64,000 nt of DNA from Paenibacillus apiarius (GCF_017052585.1 NZ_JAFFHZ010000001.1:496001-560000); one strand, 5' to 3'. Positions 26,535-35,182 are shown, numbered from the stretch's first letter. Notes: a model not told the origin generated them from the letters alone. Numbers and translations are program-made.

Positions 26535-26649
26535 GTGCTCCCTCCCAATCATCACCTCGCGAGTCGAGGCTTTTCAATGCTGTCCCTACTAATATGCGCC
26601 AACCGGGTTCGCGCTACTCTTCTCTGTCATCGGCATCCAAACATAAATA

Positions 26650-26680
26650 AACCCCTTAAGATATACATCCTTAAGGGGTT
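26650..26680 (-). terminator. Terminator of the 134-residue gene
   Basis: Eleven-base perfect stem AACCCCTTAAG / CTTAAGGGGTT, followed on the minus strand by TTTATTT. Confidence 0.75.
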
Positions 26681-26798
26681 GTTATAGTTCCTGATTCATA
26701 TGCTCACCCAATACTGTGAAATGAAATGCGGGAACGGACGATAAAGACCATCCGTGAGTTGATAGCTCTACCTGACGATATTGTTCTTATACGATTTT

Positions 26799-27203
26799 TT
26801 ACGCTGTACGTTGATGTACATATTGCAAAATAACATAACCTTCAATGACACGGAATTGAATCACTCCGGATTGCTCCATGTGGTTCAACTCGTTGGTCAA
26901 CGCATCGATTGCATCCGAAATCAATTCGGGTTCAATGCCCCGCTGATCATGAACATAGCGCGTGGTCAACGCATCGCGATAGAGTTCAGACAATTTTGCG
27001 CATGCAATATGGAAAATCATCTCCTGCTCCTTCGCGCGATGAATCGCGTGACGCAGCTTATCCTGTTCGCGGTGGCCTGCTGCGTTCTTCTTCGCATCTT
27101 GCACATAAGACATACGGTACGACAAGCGGCGTTCGTTGAGCGCGCGGCTCGCACGGTATCCTCCCATGTGATTCAACCAGTTATTTACCAATACTGTATT
27201 CAT
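26799..27203 (-). CDS. Hypothetical 134-residue helical protein
   Basis: A soluble, mostly helical protein starting MNTVLVNNWLNHMGG, with a GGAGG site before its ATG. It is rich in charged residues (KNAAGHREQDKLRHAIHRAK) and ends with a beta-like segment. No membrane segment, signal peptide or known motif. It has a perfect consensus sigma-A promoter about 270 bases upstream, flanked by an inverted repeat, and its own terminator, so it is a strongly expressed monocistronic gene, probably under a repressor. The function is unknown. Confidence 0.6.
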   Translation of the reverse strand: MNTVLVNNWLNHMGGYRASRALNERRLSYRMSYVQDAKKNAAGHREQDKLRHAIHRAKEQEMIFHIACAKLSELYRDALTTRYVHDQRGIEPELISDAIDALTNELNHMEQSGVIQFRVIEGYVILQYVHQRTA

Positions 27204-27457
27204 TTGTTATACCTCCAACTAAAAAGACCTAACGGCTGTACTATATACGTAAGCCCTCCTCATAAATATTCATTTAACCAAAAATCAAACATACGAAACA
27301 ATTAACATAAAAAACAATCGGACCTATTCATTAGAAACTTGATTCGACGGAATAACGGGCGCGTAGGGAAAATTCCGAAGGAGCGGTGGACAAGCTGAAA
27401 TGATGGTGAAAGATGAAATTGTTTTGTTGAGGAAGTGCCACAACAAGTTATGTACAA
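27204..27457 (-). other. Long leader of the 134-residue gene
   Basis: About 255 bases between the promoter and the start codon, read on the minus strand. No T-box, known riboswitch pattern or intrinsic terminator is visible, only a purine-rich GAGGAGGGC some 55 bases before the start. Its length is odd for a small gene and may hide an RNA regulator. Confidence 0.35.
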
Positions 27458-27504
27458 CCTGTTAACTAGATATTATACACGCACATAACCATGATGTCAA
27501 CAGG
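27458..27504. promoter_or_regulatory. Inverted repeat bracketing the promoter (candidate operator)
   Basis: CCTGTTAAC at 27458-27466 and GTCAACAGG at 27496-27504 are inverted copies with one mismatch. One lies over the -35 and the other just past the start site. The arrangement suits a looping or cooperative repressor. Confidence 0.5.
27472..27500 (-). promoter_or_regulatory. Perfect sigma-A promoter
   Basis: On the minus strand TTGACA, a 17-base spacer, then TATAAT: a full match to consensus. Such matches are rare in chromosomal genes and usually need repression. Confidence 0.85.
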
Positions 27505-27643
27505 TCTTTCTCCAATCATCATTTATTTCTTTTATTCTAAATGAATCGGAGTAGAACCCAACACTCTATAGGATTAATGCCTCAACAATAAACATGGTGT
27601 CCCCCCGCTCATAGCATTATGGTTATTCTAATTGAATTAAAAA

Positions 27644-27670
27644 AGATTTCAGCTGGCTATGCTGAAATCT
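27644..27670 (-). terminator. Terminator of the YmaF-like gene
   Basis: Ten-base stem AGATTTCAGC / GCTGAAATCT with a seven-base loop and a TTTTTT run on the minus strand. Confidence 0.8.
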
Positions 27671-27687
27671 TGCCGCTCTCGCTAGCT

Positions 27688-28101
27688 TCACTTGATGCTC
27701 TCCACAATTAATCCGTGCAGGTGCTTAGCAGAGCCGCTCACCCGAATCGGAACGCTCGTACGTCCCGAAATGATATGGGTATGACCGTCAGCCACTCGGG
27801 TTACTTGACGGAAACGGTGGAAATGGCGCGGCCCTTGCCCATTGAGCGCGGGTCCGGTAATGCCGGAATAAGCATGCCGATGGCCGTCTGCAATTTGGGT
27901 AATCCCGTTAAATGTATGCCGATGGGTGCCTCGTCCCGGAATAAATCGATCCGTTAAATTGCGAAATCGGTGGCGGTGGCCCTCTGTCAACGATGACCGG
28001 CCGCTCATGCGATGTTGAAACCGCACTTGTGACGCATGGCCTTGCTTGCATGAGCAGGACTGTTCTTTCGATTTACCTTTTATACCCAATCGATTTCCCA
28101 A
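27688..28101 (-). CDS. YmaF family His-rich repeat protein
   Basis: A 137-residue protein built of four or five degenerate repeats of the form GHRHRFRNLT / GTHRHTFNGIT / GHRHAYSGIT / PRHFHRFRQVT / GHTHIISGRT, each with paired histidines. This is the pattern of the YmaF family of Bacillales, whose function is unknown; the histidines suggest metal binding or a spore-surface role. The N terminus is short and Cys/Lys-rich (SCSCKQGH). The start is a TTG with GGGGGATGAG upstream. It stands alone with its own terminator. Confidence 0.7.
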   Translation of the reverse strand: MGNRLGIKGKSKEQSCSCKQGHASQVRFQHRMSGRSSLTEGHRHRFRNLTDRFIPGRGTHRHTFNGITQIADGHRHAYSGITGPALNGQGPRHFHRFRQVTRVADGHTHIISGRTSVPIRVSGSAKHLHGLIVESIK

Positions 28102-28407
28102 CCGTTCTCATCCCCCTACTTCATATTTACACCATATGTTATGGCCATCCCAAGGGCTTGGAAACGGCAGTTGCCTACGTTCTGCCTAATCTGGCGGGAC
28201 AGCGGTGCGTGCCAAGAGGCCACGAACACCGGCGTTCTCTCCCCCATAACCCGGGAGCACTCCGTTCATGGTTGCTGACATTGCACACGAATGCGGGATG
28301 CCGACTACCAAATTTCACAGATATTCTAGTTTTATGTCTGTTTTTATCATATAAAGTAATATATCTAGAACCAAAGACTCATAAGCTCATGGTATAATAT
28401 TCCTTAC
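28102..28407. other. Gene-free stretch
   Basis: About 300 bases between two divergent genes. No RNA gene or repeat is seen. An AT-rich block after 28320 probably carries the promoter of the zinc-ribbon gene. Confidence 0.4.
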
Positions 28408-28461
28408 GTGAGCAAAATGAAATGGTTCATTTCATATCTAAAAATGGAGGTTGGGAAAACG

Positions 28462-28752
28462 ATGAGAGTTGAATTTCCTGTTACATTGGGAGAGGAAAAT
28501 GAAAAAATAATTCATTCCGATAGCGAGCCCATCCGGTTCGGCACGAACCTGAGCGGATATGACCGTCTCGGCAGACGGGTAACGAACATTGTCGGTTTCG
28601 ACGGAACGCACTTAATCAAGGAATGTCCTAAATGTGGAAGTGAGAAGACGAGCATTGAGTTCGGTTTGTCGGGACGAACAATGGAAAATGGCGAGGTCCG
28701 GGATCAAAGCAACTGCACGAGATGCAGAGCCCATTACTCACGAATCGACTGA
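28462..28752 (+). CDS. Small protein with C-terminal zinc ribbon
   Basis: A 96-residue protein from the ATG at 28462, which has GGAGG upstream; the longer GTG frame at 28408 is less supported. The C-terminal third has CPKCGSEKTS and CTRCRAHY, two CxxC knuckles typical of a zinc ribbon. The N-terminal part (VEFPVTLGEENEK) is beta-rich. No family or partner is recognised; it could bind nucleic acid or be a structural protein. Confidence 0.55.
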   Translation: MRVEFPVTLGEENEKIIHSDSEPIRFGTNLSGYDRLGRRVTNIVGFDGTHLIKECPKCGSEKTSIEFGLSGRTMENGEVRDQSNCTRCRAHYSRID

Positions 28753-28915
28753 TGCATGCTTCCATTTCTGCACCTCTTGCGCCGGCATGAACGAACAACG
28801 GAATGGCCCGTTGGGTCCTATCCAACCTTATACCTTATTTTTTCATAAAGAAGCATCTCGATTGGATGTTGTACACTAGATTACATATAAAGTGAACATT
28901 TCGTAAGAAAACAGG

Positions 28916-28950
28916 AAGAACCGGAGAGCTGCTTAGACTGCCCGGTTCTT
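28916..28950 (-). terminator. Terminator of glnS
   Basis: Stem AAGAACCGG / CCGGTTCTT about 30 bases past the glnS stop, followed on the minus strand by CCTGTTTTCTT. Confidence 0.6.
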
Positions 28951-28978
28951 TTCCCTGTGCCCCGGATCACATGCGGCA

Positions 28979-30658
28979 TTACGTATTTTTCTTCCAATTA
29001 TCTTTGAGCGGAACGATTCTGTTGAACACCAGTTTATCGTTCGTTGTATATTTATTATCCACACAAAAATATCCATGCCGAATAAATTGAAACTTATCTT
29101 CCGGTTGCGCTGTTTCCAACGATGGCTCGACAATACAATCCTTTACGATCCTGATTGAATCGGGATTAATGGCTGCATCCCAAGGGCTGTCATCTTGAAG
29201 GCAATCGTTGTCCTTTAACAGCTTCTCATACATGTGTATATCTGCTTTTATTCCATGTTGTGCAGACACCCAATGGATCGTCCCCTTCACTTTCCGTTCC
29301 GTAAATCCGGTTCCACTCTTTGTTTTCGGATCATACGTGCAGCGGAGCTCGGTGATGTCACCTGTTTGTTCGTCCTTGAGCACTTCATTGCACGTAATGA
29401 AATAAGCCCCCTTGAGCCGAACTTCTCCATGTAGAGTCAGCCTGTGAAATCCTTTGCATGGCTGCTCCATAAAATCATCCTTTTCAATATAAACAACTCT
29501 CGTAAAAGGAACATTTCTCTTCCCTAAAGCCTCATTCTCGCTGTTATTGTCAATGGTTACATATTCAGAATGATGCTCTGGATAATTTGTGATTACCACT
29601 TTCAACGGATTTATTACCGCCATGACACTGTTTGCTTTCGCTTTCAAATCCTGCCTTAAAGCATGTTCCAGCATGGCGATGTCAACCATGCTCTGATGTC
29701 TGATTAATCCGATCTCGTCGATAAAGCTGCTTATGCTTTCAGGTGTAAAGCCTCTTCTCCTGAGCCCGCGAATCGTAGGGAGTCTCGGATCGTCCCATCC
29801 GTCTACATATTTCCCGTCAACCAATTGTTTTAAAAATCGTTTGCTTGTAACCACACCTGTTAGGTTTAGCCTTCCAAATTCCCTTTGCTGAGGAGCTTCG
29901 CATATATTGAGCTCATTCATTACCCATTCATATAGAGGACGATGATCTTTGAACTCGATGGAACATAAGGAATGCGTTATGCCCTCGATTGCATCTTGGA
30001 TGGGATGGGCAAAATCATACATTGGGTAGATGCACCACGTATTGCCCGTTCTGTAATGCTCCGCCTGAATGATTCTGTAGATCACAGGATCCCTTAAATT
30101 TATATTGGGCGAACCCATATCTATTTTAGCCCGCAGAACTTTTTCCCCTGAATGGTACACGCCATTCTTCATGTCTGTAAATAAATCGAGGTTCTCTTTG
30201 ACGGAGCGATGTCTGTACGGGCTGTTCTGGCCGGGTTCTGTAAGGGTTCCTCTGTAAGCCGTTACTTCTTCTGGCGATAAATCGCAAACATATGCCTTTC
30301 CTTTCTGGATCAGAGCAACAGCCGCATTGAATATTTCATTCGAATAGTCTGATCCATAAAATATATTGTCGCCCGGGCTGTAACCTAACCAATTGATATC
30401 ATCAATGATGGCAGTCACATATTCCATATCCTCTTTTAAAGGATTCGTATCATCAAAACGCAAATGGAACTTGCCGTTGAACTTTTGAGCTGTCCTATAG
30501 TTCGTGTGTATGGCGTACGCGCTGCCAATATGAAGGTATCCATTTGGTTCCGGCGGGAATCTTGTGCAAATCGGTCTGTTATAGGTCCCGGCTTGAAGAT
30601 CGTCACGAATCAGCTTATCTATAAAATGTTCAGAAACGTTTTCATGTTCCTTGCTCAT
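28979..30658 (-). CDS. glnS: Glutaminyl-tRNA synthetase
   Basis: A 559-residue class I aminoacyl-tRNA synthetase. RFPPEPNGYLHIGSA is the HIGH-type motif and the GVVTSKRFL block is the KMSKS equivalent. RFDDTNP and YDFAHPIQDAIEGITHSLC are GlnRS signatures that separate it from GluRS. The anticodon-binding beta-barrel is present to the end. The second ATG (30658) is chosen for its eight-base spacing from AGGAGG. Most Firmicutes lack GlnRS and make Gln-tRNA with GluRS plus GatCAB, so this gene was probably gained by transfer. A T-box leader lies directly upstream. Confidence 0.94.
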   Translation of the reverse strand: MSKEHENVSEHFIDKLIRDDLQAGTYNRPICTRFPPEPNGYLHIGSAYAIHTNYRTAQKFNGKFHLRFDDTNPLKEDMEYVTAIIDDINWLGYSPGDNIFYGSDYSNEIFNAAVALIQKGKAYVCDLSPEEVTAYRGTLTEPGQNSPYRHRSVKENLDLFTDMKNGVYHSGEKVLRAKIDMGSPNINLRDPVIYRIIQAEHYRTGNTWCIYPMYDFAHPIQDAIEGITHSLCSIEFKDHRPLYEWVMNELNICEAPQQREFGRLNLTGVVTSKRFLKQLVDGKYVDGWDDPRLPTIRGLRRRGFTPESISSFIDEIGLIRHQSMVDIAMLEHALRQDLKAKANSVMAVINPLKVVITNYPEHHSEYVTIDNNSENEALGKRNVPFTRVVYIEKDDFMEQPCKGFHRLTLHGEVRLKGAYFITCNEVLKDEQTGDITELRCTYDPKTKSGTGFTERKVKGTIHWVSAQHGIKADIHMYEKLLKDNDCLQDDSPWDAAINPDSIRIVKDCIVEPSLETAQPEDKFQFIRHGYFCVDNKYTTNDKLVFNRIVPLKDNWKKNT

Positions 30659-30712
30659 ATTCATGCCCTCCTGTGTAAGTTCCAGTTCCGTTCCAACTTT
30701 ATTGCAAATAAA

Positions 30713-30995
30713 AAAATCTCACCTCCAAGACGTGATGTCTTGGGGACGAGATTCTCGCGGTACCACCCCAGGTTTATTAATATGTCGCCATATTAACCTT
30801 ATCAAGTACGGCATTCCGTTGAATGCTTATACTCTAGCTCTGTAACAGGAGCTCCTGTCATGCCATCCCCTCGCCAGGTTCCGGTATGCCGCTCAGAGGC
30901 TTGGTTCAATAAATTATTCTTGCTCCTTTTCAGCAACTGGAGCTCTCTGTGAAAGAATTCATTTATTTACTCTTCTCTTCATCGCGTTTAAATAT
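30713..30995 (-). promoter_or_regulatory. T-box riboswitch controlling glnS
   Basis: On the minus strand the leader contains AGAGAGC of stem I, the conserved GGGTGGTACCGCG T-box at about 30755-30770, and then a terminator hairpin (CCAAGAC / GTCTTGG core) ending in TTTTTTT. The likely specifier codon is CAA (Gln) at 30901-30903, within TTGAACCAAGCC. Uncharged tRNA-Gln should favour the antiterminator and switch glnS on. Confidence 0.9.
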
Positions 30996-31002
30996 TTTGT
31001 CT

Positions 31003-31032
31003 ATGATAACAAATACTGCTCAATATTGTAAA
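31003..31032 (-). promoter_or_regulatory. Candidate promoter of the T-box/glnS transcript
   Basis: TTTACA, 18 bases, TATCAT on the minus strand, placed just before stem I of the T-box. Confidence 0.5.
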
Positions 31033-31172
31033 TGAGTTCTTATAACTATTCGCTGAATTGTTTCTTCCTGCCTTTTAATCGATACAAGCCCACGTTATAT
31101 GCGAACATTTGTTTTCAACTATCATGCTTTTATGGTAACATTGGTTCTATGACACACAGTAGAAGGAGCATC

Positions 31173-32189
31173 ATGAGAAGACATCTGATTCCGCTAATTT
31201 TAGTTTTGACGTTGATCGCTGCCATTCTTCCTGCTTCAGCCATCGCGCATCCAGGCAAGACAGATGCCAATGGGGGGCATACATGCCGTACCAATTGCGG
31301 GCAATGGGGACTTAAGGATGGAGAGTACCATTATCATAACAAGGATGGCAGCATAAGAAAGACCGGTGACAAAAATACGGCTCAAAAAGGGGCCGGCACG
31401 GCCATGATTCTCCCGAAGAAGCAAGCCGCCGGCACGCTGCAGGTCTACTTTTTGGATGTAGGACAAGGAGATTCCACTCTCATTCGAACGCCGAACAACC
31501 AATACATACTTATTGACGCGGGTGACAATGACAAGGGAGAAGACGTCGTAACCTATCTGAAGCACCTCGGGGTAAATCAGCTTGATGCAGTGATTGCCAC
31601 CCACCCCGATGCCGATCATATCGGCGGCTTGGATGATGTGATTAACGCCTTCCCGGTCAAAGCCGTCTATGCTCCCAAGGTATCGCATACGACACAAACC
31701 TTTAAAGACTTCTTATTGGCCGTGAAAAAGCAGAAGCTCACCATCAAAACGGCGAAAGCCAGCGTTGACATCCCGCTTGCCGGAGTGAAGGCCAAGTTCG
31801 TCGGACCAGTCAACGAATACGGTAATGAGCTTAACGAATGGAGCGCGGTCTTGCGCCTGCAATACAAGGACACCTCCTTTCTGTTTACCGGTGATGCGGA
31901 GCTGAAAAGCGAAGCGGACATGCTCAAAAGCGGGGCCGCATTGTCTGCCGATGTGCTCAAGGTAGGACACCATGGCTCAACTACATCGACATCGCAGAAA
32001 TTTCTGAATGCCGTCAAGCCAGCGCATGCGGTTATTAGCGCAGGAAAAGGCAACAAATATGGTCATCCGACGAAGGATATACTCACCCGTCTGCAAAAAG
32101 CGAAAGCCAAAATATATCGGACGGATCAGCAAGGAACCGTTACCGCAATCAGTGACGGCAAGAAGATAACGTTCGCAACAGCGAGGTGA
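31173..32189 (+). CDS. Secreted YHYH + metallo-beta-lactamase fold (ComEC-like) protein
   Basis: A 338-residue exported protein; the ATG at 31173 follows AGAAGGAG. A signal peptide (ending AIAHPG) is followed by a small YHYH domain (HPGKTDANGGHTCRTNCGQW, then GEYHYHN). A metallo-beta-lactamase domain of the ComEC/Rec2 hydrolase type follows: FLDVGQGDSTLI, IDAGDND, THPDADHIGGL, FTGDAE and GHHGS, with metal ligands complete. The domain alone, without the ComEC channel, is common in Bacillales and is thought to be an extracellular nuclease or phosphodiesterase. It overlaps or abuts a DUF3006 gene, a usual partner. Confidence 0.85.
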   Translation: MRRHLIPLILVLTLIAAILPASAIAHPGKTDANGGHTCRTNCGQWGLKDGEYHYHNKDGSIRKTGDKNTAQKGAGTAMILPKKQAAGTLQVYFLDVGQGDSTLIRTPNNQYILIDAGDNDKGEDVVTYLKHLGVNQLDAVIATHPDADHIGGLDDVINAFPVKAVYAPKVSHTTQTFKDFLLAVKKQKLTIKTAKASVDIPLAGVKAKFVGPVNEYGNELNEWSAVLRLQYKDTSFLFTGDAELKSEADMLKSGAALSADVLKVGHHGSTTSTSQKFLNAVKPAHAVISAGKGNKYGHPTKDILTRLQKAKAKIYRTDQQGTVTAISDGKKITFATAR

Positions 32190-32194
32190 TTGAT

Positions 32195-32410
32195 ATGCGA
32201 AAAGGGATAATCGACCGAATTGAAGGCGATATTGCGGTCATCGAGCTTGATGGACAGACACATGATTTTCACAAGTCATTGCTCCCGGATGGCGCTCAAG
32301 CCGGGGACGCGGTAATTGTCTGCGACAATAAAATAACGCTCGACCCATCGGAAACAGCAAAACGAAAGCAGGAAGCAGAGGATTTGATATCCGAGCTGTG
32401 GGAGGATTAG
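32195..32410 (+). CDS. DUF3006 domain protein
   Basis: A 71-residue protein, MRKGIIDRIEGDIAVIELDG and onward, matching the small DUF3006 family. The ATG at 32195 has GAGGTG five bases upstream, inside the end of the MBL gene; a GTG at 32186 would overlap that stop. DUF3006 genes typically follow ComEC-like MBL genes, so the two products probably work together, but the role is not known. Confidence 0.8.
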   Translation: MRKGIIDRIEGDIAVIELDGQTHDFHKSLLPDGAQAGDAVIVCDNKITLDPSETAKRKQEAEDLISELWED

Positions 32411-32522
32411 ACGGAGCTGGACATGAAAAATATCGGTGAGTCATACTTTTTCAGGCTCGCCCTGGTCAACATTTTCTTATTCCTCTCCCTTACCATTACT
32501 TTGATGAAAAACACAAAAGACC

Positions 32523-32560
32523 CACCAGAGGGTCACTTTTTTCAAAGTGTCCTTCTGGTG
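32523..32560. terminator. Long hairpin between convergent genes
   Basis: Seventeen-pair stem (CACCAGAGGGTCACTTT against AAAGTGTCCTTCTGGTG, with wobble pairs) and a short T-rich loop. Likely terminator for both sides. Confidence 0.7.
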
Positions 32561-32602
32561 AGTCACAGTTCAATCATATCCAAGAACGCAGCTTTTTTAA
32601 AA

Positions 32603-33358
32603 TTAGTAAACTCGCTCTACAAAACAAACACCAAAAGGAAAAAGTGCCGTTCCGTCTCCGATCTTTTTATTATAAACTACTCCAAGTTCCCATATCTCAA
32701 AGGTTTTGGTTTCATAATAAGGAAATGCTTTAAGTTCTCCTCTTTTTCCTTCGGGAACTACAATGTGTTGTTTATCTGAAACATTATAGGATTCTGTAAC
32801 TTGGAAACCTACAGCCTTCGATATTATGGAAGTGGACATTTCGACTGAACTAGTGTATGACGCTTGAACTCCTTGAGATATTGTCATTTCACCACCAGGT
32901 GGAGCATAAAAAGAGTTTCTGATAACTTTTGATCCACAGGCATTTCCGGTTTCTCTGACGTTTTTAATATATTTAGTTATTTCTAGCGGTTCGAAAACAT
33001 CTTCAAATTTTTTATATTTATTGTTATTGCTGTTGTTAAGGATGCTGTTGTGAATGTCTATTACTTCATCACTATTATTGTTATTACTTGAAACAGGAAG
33101 TACAAGTGTAACTTTATCGCCTTCGTTTAGTCTGAGATTGTTTTGCTCTCCAAAGTGCTTAACATCTTTTATTTCAATTACCTTTTTAATCGAACCATCG
33201 GCAGAGGTTTTGTAACTAACATCACCTTCAAACTTGGAGCAGTCGAAAAGAGCAGGAGCAGGAGCAACTGATTCCGCCGACACCAATGTTGAACCAACCA
33301 GCAAACACAGCATAGATGTTAACAAAAAAGATGTCTGAAAAAACTTTTTAATTTTCAT
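32603..33358 (-). CDS. Secreted protein of unknown function
   Basis: A 251-residue exported protein; the ATG at 33358 follows GGGAGGTG. The signal peptide ends near STLVSAES. A middle Asn/Ser-rich stretch (SSNNNNSDEV, NNSNNNKYKK) is followed by a beta-rich C-terminal half with alternating Ser/Thr (SYTSSVEMSTSIISKAVGFQ) and VPEGKRGELKAFPYYETKTFEIWE. That alternation recalls secreted beta-structured proteins, including some pore formers, but I cannot assign a family. Base composition is clearly AT-rich compared with genes left of 32.4 kb, suggesting acquisition. Confidence 0.6.
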   Translation of the reverse strand: MKIKKFFQTSFLLTSMLCLLVGSTLVSAESVAPAPALFDCSKFEGDVSYKTSADGSIKKVIEIKDVKHFGEQNNLRLNEGDKVTLVLPVSSNNNNSDEVIDIHNSILNNSNNNKYKKFEDVFEPLEITKYIKNVRETGNACGSKVIRNSFYAPPGGEMTISQGVQASYTSSVEMSTSIISKAVGFQVTESYNVSDKQHIVVPEGKRGELKAFPYYETKTFEIWELGVVYNKKIGDGTALFPFGVCFVERVY

Positions 33359-33436
33359 TCGAGAAACACCTCCCATTTAAAATGGTACCGCTTTTGGTTT
33401 TTTTTGTAAAGCAATAGCATAAAGATAGAATAAGTT

Positions 33437-34366
33437 TTATTGAATTAATGTTCTGAGACTAGCCACCGGTGACGATGTATATCGACTCTCTTTAGTTAAT
33501 GCCGTATATGGATTGGGAAGGATCAGCGATTGTAAAATATGCTTCCCTTTTACATCCGTTAGCTTAACACTTATTTTCTTATCCATCTTATTTTTTACGT
33601 TGTCATAAACAACATCCTGTCCACGAATAGGAACTTGTTCCCAGTTATCAAGCAAGATTAAATAGAAATCAGTAACACTGTCTTCTTTGTTTCCATAGAG
33701 CAAATTAAAATTCATTGAATTGTTTTGATCGGGTATATCACTTAACCACATGGTGTAATCTTTATCAGGCTTACTCAAAAAAGAACCATGAAGCTTGCTA
33801 CTTTCCATAACAGAATAATCATCAAATATTTCTGTTGTTTTCTCAGGTATAGCATCAATGTTTTTCAGTATATTAATGCGCATTCCGAATATCTGGGACA
33901 ATTGCTCAGCTTTTTTTATTTTTGTAGTCGTAGTAATAACCAAGTCAGGATCTCTCAAAATAACATAATTAATAGAATGAAAACCGTCCTCTAGACCCTC
34001 AAGTTTTATGGAAAGATCAGCAGACACTCCCTTTTTCAATAAAAAAGGATAAGAGTTCATTTTTTTATCCTCCAACTCGAAATCCATTTGTCTTCCATTA
34101 TCAAAAATAAGCAGGATGAATTTTTCATCTTTCTTTGTAAAATTTCGAAACACAACATTTCTAATGAATCCGTCTTCACTAATTTCGAATGTTCTATTTG
34201 CTTCGATCTCGCCGTTGTTATACAACCCCAGTGCATAACCTTGTGAATCACCAACAAACGGAAGCAAATTCTTTCTATCCTCTTCTTCCTGTGACGTATT
34301 ATGAGTACAGCCAACAATAAGAAGTATTAAAAGCAGTGCGAAAACAGTTTTTTTCAGTTCATTCAC
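33437..34366 (-). CDS. Lipoprotein of unknown function
   Basis: A 309-residue protein with a lipoprotein signal: MNELKK, a hydrophobic core and the lipobox LIVGC (Cys20), so it is anchored on the outer face of the membrane. The remainder is beta-rich with no motif I know. It lies about 80 bases upstream of, and co-directional with, the secreted protein gene, so both may be one transcript. The AT-rich composition matches its neighbours. It might be a partner or immunity-type protein for the secreted product, but that is only inference. Confidence 0.6.
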   Translation of the reverse strand: MNELKKTVFALLLILLIVGCTHNTSQEEEDRKNLLPFVGDSQGYALGLYNNGEIEANRTFEISEDGFIRNVVFRNFTKKDEKFILLIFDNGRQMDFELEDKKMNSYPFLLKKGVSADLSIKLEGLEDGFHSINYVILRDPDLVITTTTKIKKAEQLSQIFGMRINILKNIDAIPEKTTEIFDDYSVMESSKLHGSFLSKPDKDYTMWLSDIPDQNNSMNFNLLYGNKEDSVTDFYLILLDNWEQVPIRGQDVVYDNVKNKMDKKISVKLTDVKGKHILQSLILPNPYTALTKESRYTSSPVASLRTLIQ

Positions 34367-34514
34367 CTTCTCTATATAATGGTCGAACGTTTCGTGTGAT
34401 TTGAGTCTGAGTATGCATCAGATTTACCAGTCGAGTATGAAAATACCTGACCAGATAATCAGACTATGATAACCTTTAATGAATTTTTTGACGCAAAATG
34501 GAATAATAAATTTT

Positions 34515-34787
34515 TTATATTGAAGGAAAGAACATAGATTCAATAAAATTTTCACTTGACTTCCTAGAAGTATCTATTCGTATTTTGCTCTCACTCCTTC
34601 TCTGAAACTCAAAGAGATACATGTCTAGCTCTTGGCTCAATCTAAGAACAGCTTCATCTGTAAGACTCTTTTTTTCATTGGCTGCTTGTATCAATTGCTG
34701 TCGGAGACTTTCAATTCTTTCAAGTAAATAATCATGTTTTACATAGCAAAAATAAAATGGTTCTATTGTTGGGACACCCTTTCGCAA
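34515..34787 (-). CDS. Spo0E-like aspartyl-phosphate phosphatase
   Basis: A small protein with the Spo0E core: ERIESLRQQLIQAANEKKSL, then LRLSQELDMYLFEFQR. The SQELD motif carries the catalytic residues that remove phosphate from Spo0A~P and so delay sporulation. Family members are 50-90 residues. The start is uncertain: the TTG at 34787 has no good ribosome site, and the homologous region begins only around residue 17 (KHDYLLERIE). It is next to an HTH-TPR regulator of the RRNPP type, itself a family tied to sporulation control. Confidence 0.75.
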   Translation of the reverse strand: MRKGVPTIEPFYFCYVKHDYLLERIESLRQQLIQAANEKKSLTDEAVLRLSQELDMYLFEFQRRSESKIRIDTSRKSSENFIESMFFPSI

Positions 34788-34918
34788 TTAATGAATAGCA
34801 GATATGCTGGACTCGATTTCGCCGATTAACTGCATCTTGACTCTAGTATAGAAGGAGTTGGGCAAAAATCATTTTTATGGGTTTTTGTGTAACCATTGTC
34901 CTAAAATACAAATATACA

Positions 34919-34945
34919 AAAAAGACGTCCTGAGAGGCGTCTTTT
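34919..34945 (-). terminator. Terminator of the regulator/peptide operon
   Basis: Stem AAAAGACG / CGTCTTTT extended by CCT / AGG, followed by TTTTTTGTA on the minus strand. It lies 12 bases beyond the peptide-gene stop, supporting that gene. Confidence 0.8.
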
Positions 34946-34956
34946 CAAATTCCTAT

Positions 34957-35127
34957 CTAAGGTACACTAATTAAAGAGTTAATACTGCAACTATAAACCG
35001 TTGGTATTATCCAAGGTGGATCTGCGGAGACAACACTGGGAATACTTGCAGCTCCTAAATCCATCAGTAATATTGCGATTAAAAGAATCGGTGCTCCACA
35101 CCTGATACACCTAGCCAAGCTAGGCAT
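34957..35127 (-). CDS. Candidate secreted signalling propeptide
   Basis: A 56-residue ORF directly after the HTH-TPR regulator and before its terminator. It has a short basic head (MPSLARCIRCG), a hydrophobic core (APILLIAILLMDLGAASI) and a signal-peptidase-like site PSVVSA, leaving the short tail DPPWIIPTVYSCS... ending ISVP. This is the build of Phr, PapR, NprX or AimP propeptides, which are exported, trimmed and re-imported to bind their RRNPP regulator. No AGGAGG is seen, so translation may be coupled to the regulator, or an alternative start may be used. The mature peptide cannot be fixed by eye. Confidence 0.55.
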   Translation of the reverse strand: MPSLARCIRCGAPILLIAILLMDLGAASIPSVVSADPPWIIPTVYSCSINSLISVP

Positions 35128-35182
35128 AACCCGCTGAACGGGTTGAACCCGTTTAAATGCTCGATGTATCTCTTCGAGCAGT

